The translations under genes were made by a program, and so were the position numbers. 33,529 bases of DNA from Candidatus Parcubacteria bacterium (GTDB taxonomy: Bacteria > Patescibacteriota > Patescibacteriia > Magasanikbacterales > UBA922), in assembly GCA_018646705.1 (NCBI GenBank), contig JABGUG010000056.1, forward strand, positions 1 to 33,529, in the 5' to 3' direction. Below the pieces are notes generated by a model. It made no database searches. It was not told the DNA's origin and worked only from the letters and a program-made list of their open reading frames with translations. The stretch's first letter is position 1. Each line of letters opens with the position of its first letter. Shown one piece after another: positions 23,319-33,061 of the stretch.

Positions 23319-23900
23319 ATGAAGCGTTCACTGATCCTCGCCGCCCTCGCGGCGGCAATCCTCGTACTCTTCGTTGGCTGCGATGCCGACGGCGGCGCTG
23401 GGAACGATTCCCAGTACAACACCGACGTGGTCGAGCCCGAGGCCGACATCACGGAGCCCACGGGCGACGCGGTCGAGCCCGAGGCCGACAACGGTACGGT
23501 CGATCCGTGCGACGGAAAGCTGGACAACCCCAGCTGCACGACCGACGACACCGTCGAACCCGACCCGGAGGTCACCGAGCCCGACGTGATCGAGTCCCCT
23601 GTCCTCACGGACTGCGACCACTGGACCCCCATCGAAGGGTACTGGGTATTCGATTCGGAGTCCGACTTCGAGGTGGGAGCGTTCGAGCTCAAGTCCGGCA
23701 ACTGCGTCTCTGAAGGAGATCCTTCGCTCGGAGTCGTGAAGCTCCTCGGAGACCCGTACGGTATCGGAGACAACGAGATCGTGGCCTGTGGCCCGAACCT
23801 CGAGACCCCAGCGGTCTGCCTCCGTCTCAACGACGATGGAAGTCTCACCATGTGGGGCGACCTAGTCGGCGACGAGCCGTACACCACACCGCCACGCTAG
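23319..23900 (+). CDS. Putative secreted lipoprotein with Glu/Pro-rich linker, GC-rich codons
   Basis: 193 residues with a lipoprotein signal peptide: MKRS, a hydrophobic run and a lipobox ending VGC with Cys21. Residues 22-85 are an acidic low-complexity linker (VEPEAD twice, from a 19-bp direct repeat, then VEPDPEVTEPD). A small C-terminal domain of about 100 residues follows (CDHWTPIEGYWVFDSES...GSLTMWGDL) with several cysteines; it looks beta-rich. There is a very strong AAGGAGG ribosome binding site and a TAG-TGA double stop. The style resembles lipoproteins of Myxococcota-like bacteria. Codon use is unlike every neighbour. A transferred gene is inferred. Function unknown. Confidence 0.8.
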   Translation: MKRSLILAALAAAILVLFVGCDADGGAGNDSQYNTDVVEPEADITEPTGDAVEPEADNGTVDPCDGKLDNPSCTTDDTVEPDPEVTEPDVIESPVLTDCDHWTPIEGYWVFDSESDFEVGAFELKSGNCVSEGDPSLGVVKLLGDPYGIGDNEIVACGPNLETPAVCLRLNDDGSLTMWGDLVGDEPYTTPPR

Positions 23901-23909
23901 TGACGGACC

Positions 23910-23938
23910 ATTCCTCAGGCTCACGCCAGAGGGGGAAT
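23910..23938 (+). terminator. GC-rich hairpin after the lipoprotein gene
   Basis: CCTC-A-GGC, loop TCAC, GCC-A-GAGG, starting 10 bp after the stop codon. It lacks a T-tract, so termination may rather occur at 24003-24029. Confidence 0.4.
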
Positions 23939-24002
23939 CGATCGCAATGCGCGCCCGCGAAAGATCCCTATATATATAAATCAATTATATTTATAGGAAT
24001 TT

Positions 24003-24029
24003 AAAAAACTACCTTTTAGGTAGTTTTTT
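24003..24029. terminator. Bidirectional intrinsic terminator
   Basis: AAAAAACTACCT, loop TTT, AGGTAGTTTTTT, with T-runs on both strands. It lies 22 bp beyond the stop of the giant minus-strand gene and serves the lipoprotein gene from the other side. Confidence 0.88.
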
Positions 24030-24051
24030 ATTTATTTTATTTTTCTATCTA

Positions 24052-27000
24052 TTAATCAGATGGAATAACAACTACAGCACCTTTATAATATGTCCAATGC
24101 TTATCTCTGTAAGAAGGAAGAGTTGAATTGCACTCCATAGATGAAGAAGTATCATTATAATAACCCTCTTCTCTATGAACAAATGCATTATTAACCAAAT
24201 CACTACCATTACACCATCCCCAATTATCAAGCAACTGAACACGAGGTTTATAAATACATACTGCTTTGTCACCATCTCCTTGTATGTGCTGTAAATCACG
24301 ATCTTTTAATCTATCATAAACTTCTGTTGCATAGTCTGGAGATTCAAATATCTGATTGCCTGCGCCATCTTGATTGTTTTCGATCTCACCAAGAGATACC
24401 ACAAACTTCTGATCACTATTAGCAGTCATATCAGAAAAATCACAGAAATATTCATGAGTAAACTCAAAGTATGTTTCCTTACATGCACGAGGAGCGTCAC
24501 CAAACAAAGATTTTGAAATTGTTTCACATTTGTATGTATCACCAAACAATGTTTTACACTCATCATCTTGTTTACATGTGATAAGCGGGCTATCCCACCA
24601 CCATCCATCACTATTACTTGTACACCTACCAACATCATCATCCTTTACACCATTTGCATCATCACAATATGGTTTTCTATTTTTGTACATTCCAGTCACT
24701 CCATCATTTGCAACTTCTGTACCATCACCCCAATCTACCATCACACGACGAATAGGCATGCGATTGTCATCTGCATATCCAAAGAACTGAGCAGTGGCAT
24801 ACATATTTCCATCTGCAATAATAGGATCAGGACTGTCATTGAAATTACCGTCCTCCTCATCAGACACACCATTTCCATCATAATCAGATTCTTCTCCCAC
24901 TATATAATTTCTATAATTAATTGTTATATTATCTTCCACCGCAGCAGTACATTCCTTGTCTGCAGAAGTACAGGTAAATGGATTGAGTGAAAATATTTTT
25001 GGTGGTTTTGTATTGCCCATTTTCGATGTTGTTCCTGAATAATCAAACTCATCGAGATCAAAAACGTCATTTAAAACATCCTCAACTCTATAAAATTTTA
25101 TAAACAAATCATCAAGAATACCACGCCCTGCCCCATCATAAAGCGCTTCCTTAGAAATTTCATTTAGTAATCCTCTATGATCTATAGTTTCTACTTCTGG
25201 CTCAAACAATTCTTTTGTAATTCCATCACACCTAAATGTGTTGTCAGAATTATCAAACATATGATTTGTATCATTACTAGGATACGAATTTATTGCACAT
25301 TGGTATGGTAGGCCATCGGTTATAGAACCAAATGTATAATAACCAACTGTACTTGTAGTTGACAAATCACGAATATCTAAACTTGGTAAAGAACCAAAAG
25401 GTGTAAAGCCAACAGCAATATTAAGTTTACTAATGCCTCCTGGACCATAACTCTGAGATGCACCTTGCCACACACGATTAGTCCATGCCTTATTCACATC
25501 ACCAGCAGCCTTATCGGCAATACTGTCATCATATACTGACGAATATTCAATACACTTATCTTTAAGTTCAGTAATTACAGCAAAACGAATACCATTCTTA
25601 AACCACTTGTCCTCACCAATATTATCATCAAATTTTTCTCCATTACACCAACGAGTAATATATCCCAAAAAGTCTCCTTTTGCATTAAAATCCATACCTA
25701 TTGCCATCCAATTATTATCATCTGCAGTCTGACATTCTCCAGAAAAAGGATCTTGATTTCCCACAAGCGGCTCTGGTGAACCCTGTCCTGCTTGAGACCA
25801 AAGATTTAATTGGTCAAAATTTGGAAAATCATGATCAGGGTCTTCATCCTCATCTGAATCATAAAATAATGAAACATATCTTTTATTTATTATATTGTCA
25901 TTCACCAAGGTGGTACTTTCATTTGCTTGATATGAATCCCACAAAGGACCGCGTGGATTAATAGATACGTCATATTCTTTATAACTTGGTATTTGAGAAT
26001 TATTTAACACATAATAATATGCAACATCATCATCAATACTTTCTATATATCTTACAAAATTATCTTTACCACTCGTAGGCACACTTACAAAAGCTGCATT
26101 TGCCTCACTATTTCTTAAATTTTCAAAATCAATTTTAAAATTTTTGGTAAAAATTGATGGATTAGGACCTTCTGCCCCATCAGGAAAAGCAATCGGCACA
26201 AAATACATTGCACGTATATCTTGTTCATTTATAGTTTGCTCCAAACTAGAATCGACATAAAAAGACGCATGTGTATTACCATATTCGGGAGAAAGGTAGC
26301 TGCTTTCTGCTATATATACATCATTAGTGTCATTTCCAGGAAGCATCGTATAATTATATTGGGATGGTTCAAAAATGTCACCAACATAATCATACATTCC
26401 AAAAAGACGAGGAGGGTGCATGATTGTACCAGTGTCTCCTGTATACTTAGCATCGAACTGAGGTGCAAAACCATACATCTCTGCAACCGCATGAGTTTTA
26501 CCGTTTTTATCTAAATCAAAATCAAGAGCATTTCCAGAACATTCCCCTGCCCCTCTACAATATTGTGCGCTACGCCCAGACTCTACATCTATACGCATCA
26601 CACGAGAATATGTACTAATATTTCTCCATGCCCACGATTGCATAGTTTTGTACCATATCTCTTTATCGTTTACTGTGCAAACCAAATTACCATATTCTCC
26701 AACACTGCTGACTAAAGCACCAGGATCATCAGGACAAATTATAAAATTGATACTTCCTACATCTACTGAACTACCTGGTGGGTCATAGTTTGCTGTACTA
26801 GTAAATATATAATTATACAAAATATCACCACTTGGATAATCAACAATTGTCTGACAGTTTGAACCTTGGCCACTACCTGAACCTTGACCATTGCAATCTT
26901 GATGCGTGACGGCAGAAATTCTAGTTCGAACAACAGTACTTGTCACAGCATCCACCGAAGTAAGACCCCCTGAAAAACTTGCTGCGGCGCCATCATAATA

Positions 27001-30000
27001 CCCCAAACCAAGTGATGTTGCTTCTGTACAATATACCCTACCATCACCTTCTGAATCATATCCGTCTGTAGGATAATATCCTGCTTCCTGATCTGCATTG
27101 TAGAGATCCACTGCAGAAGCAGACACTTGTATTGGCAACCATGTAAGACATGGATATTTTTCAGATTTTTTGTTTGCATCTTTTGACGGTGTAAGTATGC
27201 GACTTTGATCATACTCTAGACAAAGACCCTTTAGTCCATAAAATGTTCCTTGTTGAGAAGCCCTACTACATTCGCCTGTACCTGAGCTTATACCAAGATC
27301 ATTTTCAGCTTCATCTCGACACTCTTCATTTGTCTCACATGGTATATCATTGTATTGTCCTGCATTTATACATATGCCCTTAGCAAAAGCATTTTGTCCT
27401 GCAATTGGCCAATAATCTTTTGACGTACCGTCTCCATATTCTACTTTTATATATTCACATGAACAATCAGTACCAAGATTGGTCTTTTGACAAACATTTG
27501 CATTTTGAAATTGATCAATTATAGATGAATATTTGTATCGTACAATGCCATCAGGGTCGCTAGGGTCTCTGCTTTTATCATCATCTGCCCCAATATCAGA
27601 TAAGGCAGTACGCACAGAAAACGGACTATCTTGTTCTGGATATGATTTACATGTACCATGCTCGAGCTTTGAAAGCATTTTCTTGATATTTTCTGAGATA
27701 CGTTCTTTTTCATCTGGTTTTTGTCCCACAGTATAAGGTGCATCATCAAAAGCACCATCAATAGGATAGAGACATCTTTGTCTATAACATCTACCACCGT
27801 CATCAAATCCACACTTAGCTCCTTCTTCTTTTACTGGCACCCCGCCACTCACCTCAAAACACCCAAAAGATTCAAGGGATGTTTCTCCAGCAACAAGCGT
27901 GGACGTACTAACAAACAATTTTCGACTCATTTCATAAGCAATGTATGCATCTCTTGTATTTACGCTCGGATCATCCACTTGTTCACTATCAAAAACAATA
28001 TATATAAAGTTGCTTGGATTAAATTTGTTATAAAGCGAATATCCTGAATAATCTGGACTACTCCACCCTGTGTCTCGAGATGTATATTTATTGAGTGTCA
28101 TGCGGTCCATGTCATATTCAGTACGTACCCAGTGAGTACAATTTCCACCTTCATCCATCTCGTCACATGCACGATATTCTTGACACAAATATTGAGGATT
28201 ACCTTTTGTATCAAAAACACGTGCGGATGATCTACATGCAAGCCATTCACTACATTCTCTATCACGTCGAACTTTTATAAGTTCATTAGTATTGAGTTCT
28301 CCTGTTGTATTTGGAGGTACAAGAGCATATTTTTTGTCTTCACTATCTGCATAAGTCAAAACAGAATCGAAATATTTATTTGGATTTTCAGTCTTGTCAA
28401 ACAACACACACCCATCTTTTTGACTTACCATACCGTCACACTCATTTGTCTGTGCAAATAAACGATCATCATAAATTACATAATATGGCTCACCTTCTGC
28501 TTTTCCTGATGTGTCTGCCGGATCAATAAGTTCAGTACATCCATTATACTGAGTACCACACGTACCCACATATCCTTCATAATTATCAGCAGCATTTGAC
28601 CACAAACCATATTCATCATCTGCCAATATATAATTTTCATAACACGGTAAAATTCCAATATCTTCACATGTGTATCCTGACGCGCACCCTTCGGCATTTT
28701 GACAAAGTGTGCCATCAGGAACTCCACTAGTAGAGTCTTCACACGCACCAACACCATCCATAAACCAGCCCTTGGATGAAACACCGTTTATATTTATTTT
28801 TTCTTCATAATTACAAAGTCCTGCACCACTGAGTTTTGGATCTTTGAAAAAGCTAACATCATTACCACTCGTATACTGATTACAACCAACCTGCTCTTCT
28901 ACACACAAAGTCTTTTCATAATCAAGAGGATTGTCAGTAATAAATCTTTCGCTAAATAGATATGCTCCTTCACTCTCATCTGGTAAGACTCGTTCTTCTA
29001 GAGCGACACGTTTACATCCAAGATAATCTGATCCATTACAAATAGAATCAATTGTATGTGTAAGATAAATTATATCTGAATCTTCCTCTATCACAACAGT
29101 AGACTCAGTGACAAAAACATTATCAATTGAACTAAATACAGTTGTAGCAAGCGTGCTTTTACTAGTTATAACAAAATTAGTAGCAAAATCTCTCACTTCA
29201 TATGTATCTGAAGGAACAGAGATAGGGCCTTCTATAAAACAATAATTATCTCCATCTGGAACACTACATTTATATTCATTATCATCAATAGTTACCTGAC
29301 AAATACCATCTCCACCTGGATTAGTAGTGGTTCCTCTATAACATTTTGCATTAAATATATTTTTCTCTCCACCCTCTTCATCTGTGTAATTTTGAGTATC
29401 ATATAATGGTGTACACCCGACAGCCTCAGTACGACATAATTTCTCAAAACCACTAAATTGAACATTGGTATTTGCACGTGTTGTATATTCACGACAACCA
29501 AGGTGTTCTCCTGGAAATCCATCAAGTGGTGTAGAATCGCATAATTCAAGTGTGTCATACCCTTCTCTTGTCTTCCATGAATCTTTTATCAAAAATTCAT
29601 AATCTTGCACATCTCCACCAATACGTTTGAGTGTAACATTGTCAATAAAGTACACACCGCTTCCAAATGTAGATTCAAAATGCAATGTAGTTGTGACATC
29701 TGAAAAACCACCAAACTGTACTGGGCCAAGTGTATATTCTTGCCAATCTTCAGAAATAGGTGCGTATATTTTTTGATTTGTTAGGGGATCCAAGGTAAAT
29801 ACAGCAAGAGGTATTGATTCCTGATCAAGAGATATATCAATTAGATGAGGATTACCTCGAGCCCAGAATGTGAGTTCGTACCATGCCCCTTCACGAACCA
29901 TACCAGCATTAAGCTCATACGAAGCATCTTGGTTTACTTTTAGTGAATAGAATCCAACCTGCGTCGCTTCTGGCTCCACTGATAAACCAGCACCACTCCA

Positions 30001-33000
30001 ACCCTGCTTTGCAAGCATAAGTGAACTTGTGCTATTTTCATTTGGTTCAAAACTTGTTCCATGTACGGTATATACATTACCACCAGTATTACCAATATAT
30101 CGACGACACCCATTTGACGCAGCATTACAAGCTTTTGCTTCTTCCCTGATAGACCAGTACATACAAGATCCTGCACCACTTATATCATCAACTTGATAAA
30201 AACCTCCACCAGTACAACGCTGACAATAATTGTCGTCCCACATACCACCTTTTTCACTACAATTTGCTTCATTTAAAAAATTATCAACATACATTTCAGA
30301 ATCTGTTTTTCGCAAAGGTAAACATTTATCTGAAACAGACACAGTGTCTTCGAGCATCCTATAATAAACACTTCCTGAACTATCATACAATGCATAACAA
30401 CCAGTTAATGCCGCTCCATCAATATATGGATTATCGAGCATAATATTGTATGCAACCTGATTACAATCATTATATTTTTGAGTAAGTTTAGTAGGATCAT
30501 CAGTTGAATATGCTGGTGAACCTAAAGGAAAAATATTTTCAGGACCTGTTCCAAGAGTGCCTGCTATGTATGTAGCCTCAGGAACATCGATTTGTAAAAG
30601 TGAATGTCGTTTCAAAACATACCCTTCGCTCTCAGAACCTTGCCACGTGTAGTAAGTCTTAGCATTATCTTCTTCTGGACGTTCACAATATTTTATATCA
30701 CTATAATATTCTAATTGTTCTCCACCTTCTCCTATTTCTCCTGCACTGATATTGGTAAATTCATCACAACCTTCATATTGAGGAGCACAAACATCACCAT
30801 ATGATGGCACAAAGTAAAGTGGAAATTTCTCTGACTCAAAAGGAGTTGCTTCTTGCTTGAATGTTTCATAACCAATACATTCGTTTGGACAAAAATTATC
30901 ACCAACAATTCCAGTAATAACTTTATTTCCATTTACTGGTGTATATTCTTCACACGCGACTTCTTCTGGTATACACACTCCTGCAAAATTATCACATTGT
31001 TCTGGAGTATTTTCGAGAAGTACCAAGTCAGCTCGTGTCTGAGGCCAATCTATGACATCTTGAGTGATTGGATCTGTATCATAACATCCAAGATACTCAG
31101 GAGATTCTTTAAGGAAAATTGGTTTTGTAGTCGACGCATGTAAAAACATAGCACAACCTTCCTCTTCTGGAGGACATATTTTGCTATTTATCTGATCATT
31201 AAAATATAATACCTGCTCACGCCCACTAGCCTTGAGACTTAAATCTATCTCGCTACTACGCACCCATTCATCATTTAACTTCTCAGTACTATACGCACGA
31301 CAACCAACCGACTCTATATTACATGAACTCTGGTCGATTGTTCGAGACAAGTAAGAAGCAATCGAATTGTCCCGCCCTGTGTATGTCTTACATGTATTAT
31401 AATAATCTGGACATGATTCTCCTGGCATATTCCATGTATTTTTCTCTTTTGTACAGTACCCATACTCCTGACAACCGTCACCGCCAGTAGCTAAACATGT
31501 AGAAAAATCCGAACACTCTTCCCTTCTTAACGAAGTATTTTCTGACAATAATTGAGATCCAAAGACTTTTAACTCACACTGTGCTTCTGGTGCCTTCAAA
31601 ATCCAGTTAGGGTCTATAAGATGGTAGAAAGGGCTATTCCTATCATCAAAACCTTCGACTACCTGACCTAATGTCCATGGTTTTTCTGGATCTGATCTCA
31701 ATGCCGCAATTTCAAAACCGAGTGGCAAAATACGTGCTTTTCTTAATTTTTGAATATTTGAATAACAATAGTTATTTTTATAACATTGTATATTTGTATT
31801 GTCTGCATCTCTACTTGGTGGAATTAATTTCCACGAAGCATGCAATAAACCACCTTCAATCTTAATAGCCTCATCAATTGTAAGTGGGTCACCAACACGT
31901 GACCGTTGTATTGCTTGGACAAGTCCGGAATCCATAATACAATTGTCCAATCCTGGATTATCTGGACATGAACTGTATTTTGTAACTACATCATACGATG
32001 TAATATCATGCTGAGGTATACCAGCTATCAAATAAGAAAAGGCACTCTCTGCTGCTCGTTTATTATAATTAAGAGATCCAGCATAAAAATCTACAACACT
32101 GGAAGAACCACTAGAATCATCAGGAAATAATCCATTTGTCATGATATCGTTCAAAAGTGTGGACACAAGTGTATTAGCAAATACAGAGGCTGCCATAGGC
32201 AATATTTGCCATGCACCAGCTCCATAAATACCCGCGATCTGTGTCGCACTCATATCCATTTGTTTACCACCAGTAACTGCTTTTGTCTCTTCTTTGATAA
32301 CGTTGGCAGGGGTCTTGATATCTCCTGATATATAATTTGTTACAGATTTGAATCCATCGCCCTCGTTGCGCTCATCTCTTGCGCTAGCCTCTGCCTTTGC
32401 CTGTATACGGTCTAGCTTACCCATAAGACCAAGTGCAACTCCAAAATCACCTTCAGTAACACTCAAAGATGATGAAAAACGTTCTGAAAGTGCATCTTTG
32501 CTACCATACATACTCTCCAAATTTTCAGCACTCCAATTTTGCTTAAGATCGCTCCATTTACAACGTGGCTGTGGGCCAGACTTTCCCCCACTTGATTCAG
32601 AGTCATATATTTGAGAAAGACTTACTTGTATATTAACCTGAATCCTCAAGTCTGGTGGCTTACACAAACTAAGCCCAAATGGCGCACCAAACTGATCAAT
32701 GGCACCTGCTACACTATCGAGTGCAGTGTTTTCCATATAATTTCCAAAACCACCCTTAAATGCGAGAGCTCCTTGCCCCTTACCACCCGCTGCAATATAT
32801 TTTGCACTATCATAAGCAAATTTTCGCATGAAGTAAGATGCGCCGTTAACAAGAGAACCAAGGGCAGCAGACAAAAGAGAGTCTTCTATCTTTTCCCATG
32901 TAAATTTAGCACCAAATGCAGAGGTAATCGCAGCATCTGCTTGTGCATATACTGGGGCTGGCTTAAACAATGAATATGCAAAAAAGTTTGCAATCAAAAA

Positions 33001-33057
33001 AAATGTAAGACTAGTTATCAAGAATGTTTTTTTTGTCTTGTTTCCTAAATCAAACAT
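24052..33057 (-). CDS. Giant secreted Cys-rich repeat protein (3001 residues)
   Basis: A single uninterrupted frame of 9 kb. An N-terminal hydrophobic segment (about 11-38, ending PAPVYA) fits a signal peptide, and a second hydrophobic stretch at about 285-315 may span or enter the membrane. From about 480 to 1650 the sequence repeats a Cys pair of the form C-x5-(G/A)-C-x-x-(Y/F): CNIESVGCRAY, CPPEEEGCAMF, CAPQYEGCDEF, CNAASNGCRRY, CRTEAVGCTPLY, CVEEQVGCNQY and CGTQYNGCTEL. A beta-sandwich like a carbohydrate-binding module interrupts it at about 995-1146 (GAWYELTFWARGN...FIDNVTLKRIGG). The last 1300 residues are Asp/Asn/Tyr-rich with fewer Cys and one DYDGNGVSDEED calcium-type motif. No sortase or GPI-like end. 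Probably a surface or extracellular structure. Function unknown. Confidence 0.9.
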   Translation of the reverse strand: MFDLGNKTKKTFLITSLTFFLIANFFAYSLFKPAPVYAQADAAITSAFGAKFTWEKIEDSLLSAALGSLVNGASYFMRKFAYDSAKYIAAGGKGQGALAFKGGFGNYMENTALDSVAGAIDQFGAPFGLSLCKPPDLRIQVNIQVSLSQIYDSESSGGKSGPQPRCKWSDLKQNWSAENLESMYGSKDALSERFSSSLSVTEGDFGVALGLMGKLDRIQAKAEASARDERNEGDGFKSVTNYISGDIKTPANVIKEETKAVTGGKQMDMSATQIAGIYGAGAWQILPMAASVFANTLVSTLLNDIMTNGLFPDDSSGSSSVVDFYAGSLNYNKRAAESAFSYLIAGIPQHDITSYDVVTKYSSCPDNPGLDNCIMDSGLVQAIQRSRVGDPLTIDEAIKIEGGLLHASWKLIPPSRDADNTNIQCYKNNYCYSNIQKLRKARILPLGFEIAALRSDPEKPWTLGQVVEGFDDRNSPFYHLIDPNWILKAPEAQCELKVFGSQLLSENTSLRREECSDFSTCLATGGDGCQEYGYCTKEKNTWNMPGESCPDYYNTCKTYTGRDNSIASYLSRTIDQSSCNIESVGCRAYSTEKLNDEWVRSSEIDLSLKASGREQVLYFNDQINSKICPPEEEGCAMFLHASTTKPIFLKESPEYLGCYDTDPITQDVIDWPQTRADLVLLENTPEQCDNFAGVCIPEEVACEEYTPVNGNKVITGIVGDNFCPNECIGYETFKQEATPFESEKFPLYFVPSYGDVCAPQYEGCDEFTNISAGEIGEGGEQLEYYSDIKYCERPEEDNAKTYYTWQGSESEGYVLKRHSLLQIDVPEATYIAGTLGTGPENIFPLGSPAYSTDDPTKLTQKYNDCNQVAYNIMLDNPYIDGAALTGCYALYDSSGSVYYRMLEDTVSVSDKCLPLRKTDSEMYVDNFLNEANCSEKGGMWDDNYCQRCTGGGFYQVDDISGAGSCMYWSIREEAKACNAASNGCRRYIGNTGGNVYTVHGTSFEPNENSTSSLMLAKQGWSGAGLSVEPEATQVGFYSLKVNQDASYELNAGMVREGAWYELTFWARGNPHLIDISLDQESIPLAVFTLDPLTNQKIYAPISEDWQEYTLGPVQFGGFSDVTTTLHFESTFGSGVYFIDNVTLKRIGGDVQDYEFLIKDSWKTREGYDTLELCDSTPLDGFPGEHLGCREYTTRANTNVQFSGFEKLCRTEAVGCTPLYDTQNYTDEEGGEKNIFNAKCYRGTTTNPGGDGICQVTIDDNEYKCSVPDGDNYCFIEGPISVPSDTYEVRDFATNFVITSKSTLATTVFSSIDNVFVTESTVVIEEDSDIIYLTHTIDSICNGSDYLGCKRVALEERVLPDESEGAYLFSERFITDNPLDYEKTLCVEEQVGCNQYTSGNDVSFFKDPKLSGAGLCNYEEKININGVSSKGWFMDGVGACEDSTSGVPDGTLCQNAEGCASGYTCEDIGILPCYENYILADDEYGLWSNAADNYEGYVGTCGTQYNGCTELIDPADTSGKAEGEPYYVIYDDRLFAQTNECDGMVSQKDGCVLFDKTENPNKYFDSVLTYADSEDKKYALVPPNTTGELNTNELIKVRRDRECSEWLACRSSARVFDTKGNPQYLCQEYRACDEMDEGGNCTHWVRTEYDMDRMTLNKYTSRDTGWSSPDYSGYSLYNKFNPSNFIYIVFDSEQVDDPSVNTRDAYIAYEMSRKLFVSTSTLVAGETSLESFGCFEVSGGVPVKEEGAKCGFDDGGRCYRQRCLYPIDGAFDDAPYTVGQKPDEKERISENIKKMLSKLEHGTCKSYPEQDSPFSVRTALSDIGADDDKSRDPSDPDGIVRYKYSSIIDQFQNANVCQKTNLGTDCSCEYIKVEYGDGTSKDYWPIAGQNAFAKGICINAGQYNDIPCETNEECRDEAENDLGISSGTGECSRASQQGTFYGLKGLCLEYDQSRILTPSKDANKKSEKYPCLTWLPIQVSASAVDLYNADQEAGYYPTDGYDSEGDGRVYCTEATSLGLGYYDGAAASFSGGLTSVDAVTSTVVRTRISAVTHQDCNGQGSGSGQGSNCQTIVDYPSGDILYNYIFTSTANYDPPGSSVDVGSINFIICPDDPGALVSSVGEYGNLVCTVNDKEIWYKTMQSWAWRNISTYSRVMRIDVESGRSAQYCRGAGECSGNALDFDLDKNGKTHAVAEMYGFAPQFDAKYTGDTGTIMHPPRLFGMYDYVGDIFEPSQYNYTMLPGNDTNDVYIAESSYLSPEYGNTHASFYVDSSLEQTINEQDIRAMYFVPIAFPDGAEGPNPSIFTKNFKIDFENLRNSEANAAFVSVPTSGKDNFVRYIESIDDDVAYYYVLNNSQIPSYKEYDVSINPRGPLWDSYQANESTTLVNDNIINKRYVSLFYDSDEDEDPDHDFPNFDQLNLWSQAGQGSPEPLVGNQDPFSGECQTADDNNWMAIGMDFNAKGDFLGYITRWCNGEKFDDNIGEDKWFKNGIRFAVITELKDKCIEYSSVYDDSIADKAAGDVNKAWTNRVWQGASQSYGPGGISKLNIAVGFTPFGSLPSLDIRDLSTTSTVGYYTFGSITDGLPYQCAINSYPSNDTNHMFDNSDNTFRCDGITKELFEPEVETIDHRGLLNEISKEALYDGAGRGILDDLFIKFYRVEDVLNDVFDLDEFDYSGTTSKMGNTKPPKIFSLNPFTCTSADKECTAAVEDNITINYRNYIVGEESDYDGNGVSDEEDGNFNDSPDPIIADGNMYATAQFFGYADDNRMPIRRVMVDWGDGTEVANDGVTGMYKNRKPYCDDANGVKDDDVGRCTSNSDGWWWDSPLITCKQDDECKTLFGDTYKCETISKSLFGDAPRACKETYFEFTHEYFCDFSDMTANSDQKFVVSLGEIENNQDGAGNQIFESPDYATEVYDRLKDRDLQHIQGDGDKAVCIYKPRVQLLDNWGWCNGSDLVNNAFVHREEGYYNDTSSSMECNSTLPSYRDKHWTYYKGAVVVIPSD

Positions 33058-33061
33058 AATT

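Larger units (their letters stand above)
23252..23967. other. GC-rich island in AT-rich DNA
   Basis: From GGCGCGCGC near 23252 to GCGCGCCCGCG near 23960 the base composition changes sharply to GC-rich, then returns to AT-rich within a few bases on both sides. The only gene it holds is the lipoprotein. No tRNA, integrase or direct repeat marks its edges. Confidence 0.8.

Noticed and set aside
23249-23887. 212-residue minus-strand frame opposite the lipoprotein
   Set aside because: Long antisense frames are expected in GC-rich DNA; the plus frame has a lipoprotein signal, AAGGAGG and a double stop.
24052-33057. Giant frame as a sequencing or assembly artefact
   Set aside because: No internal repeat collapse or composition break is visible, the frame is continuous and the Cys motif recurs with diverged sequence.
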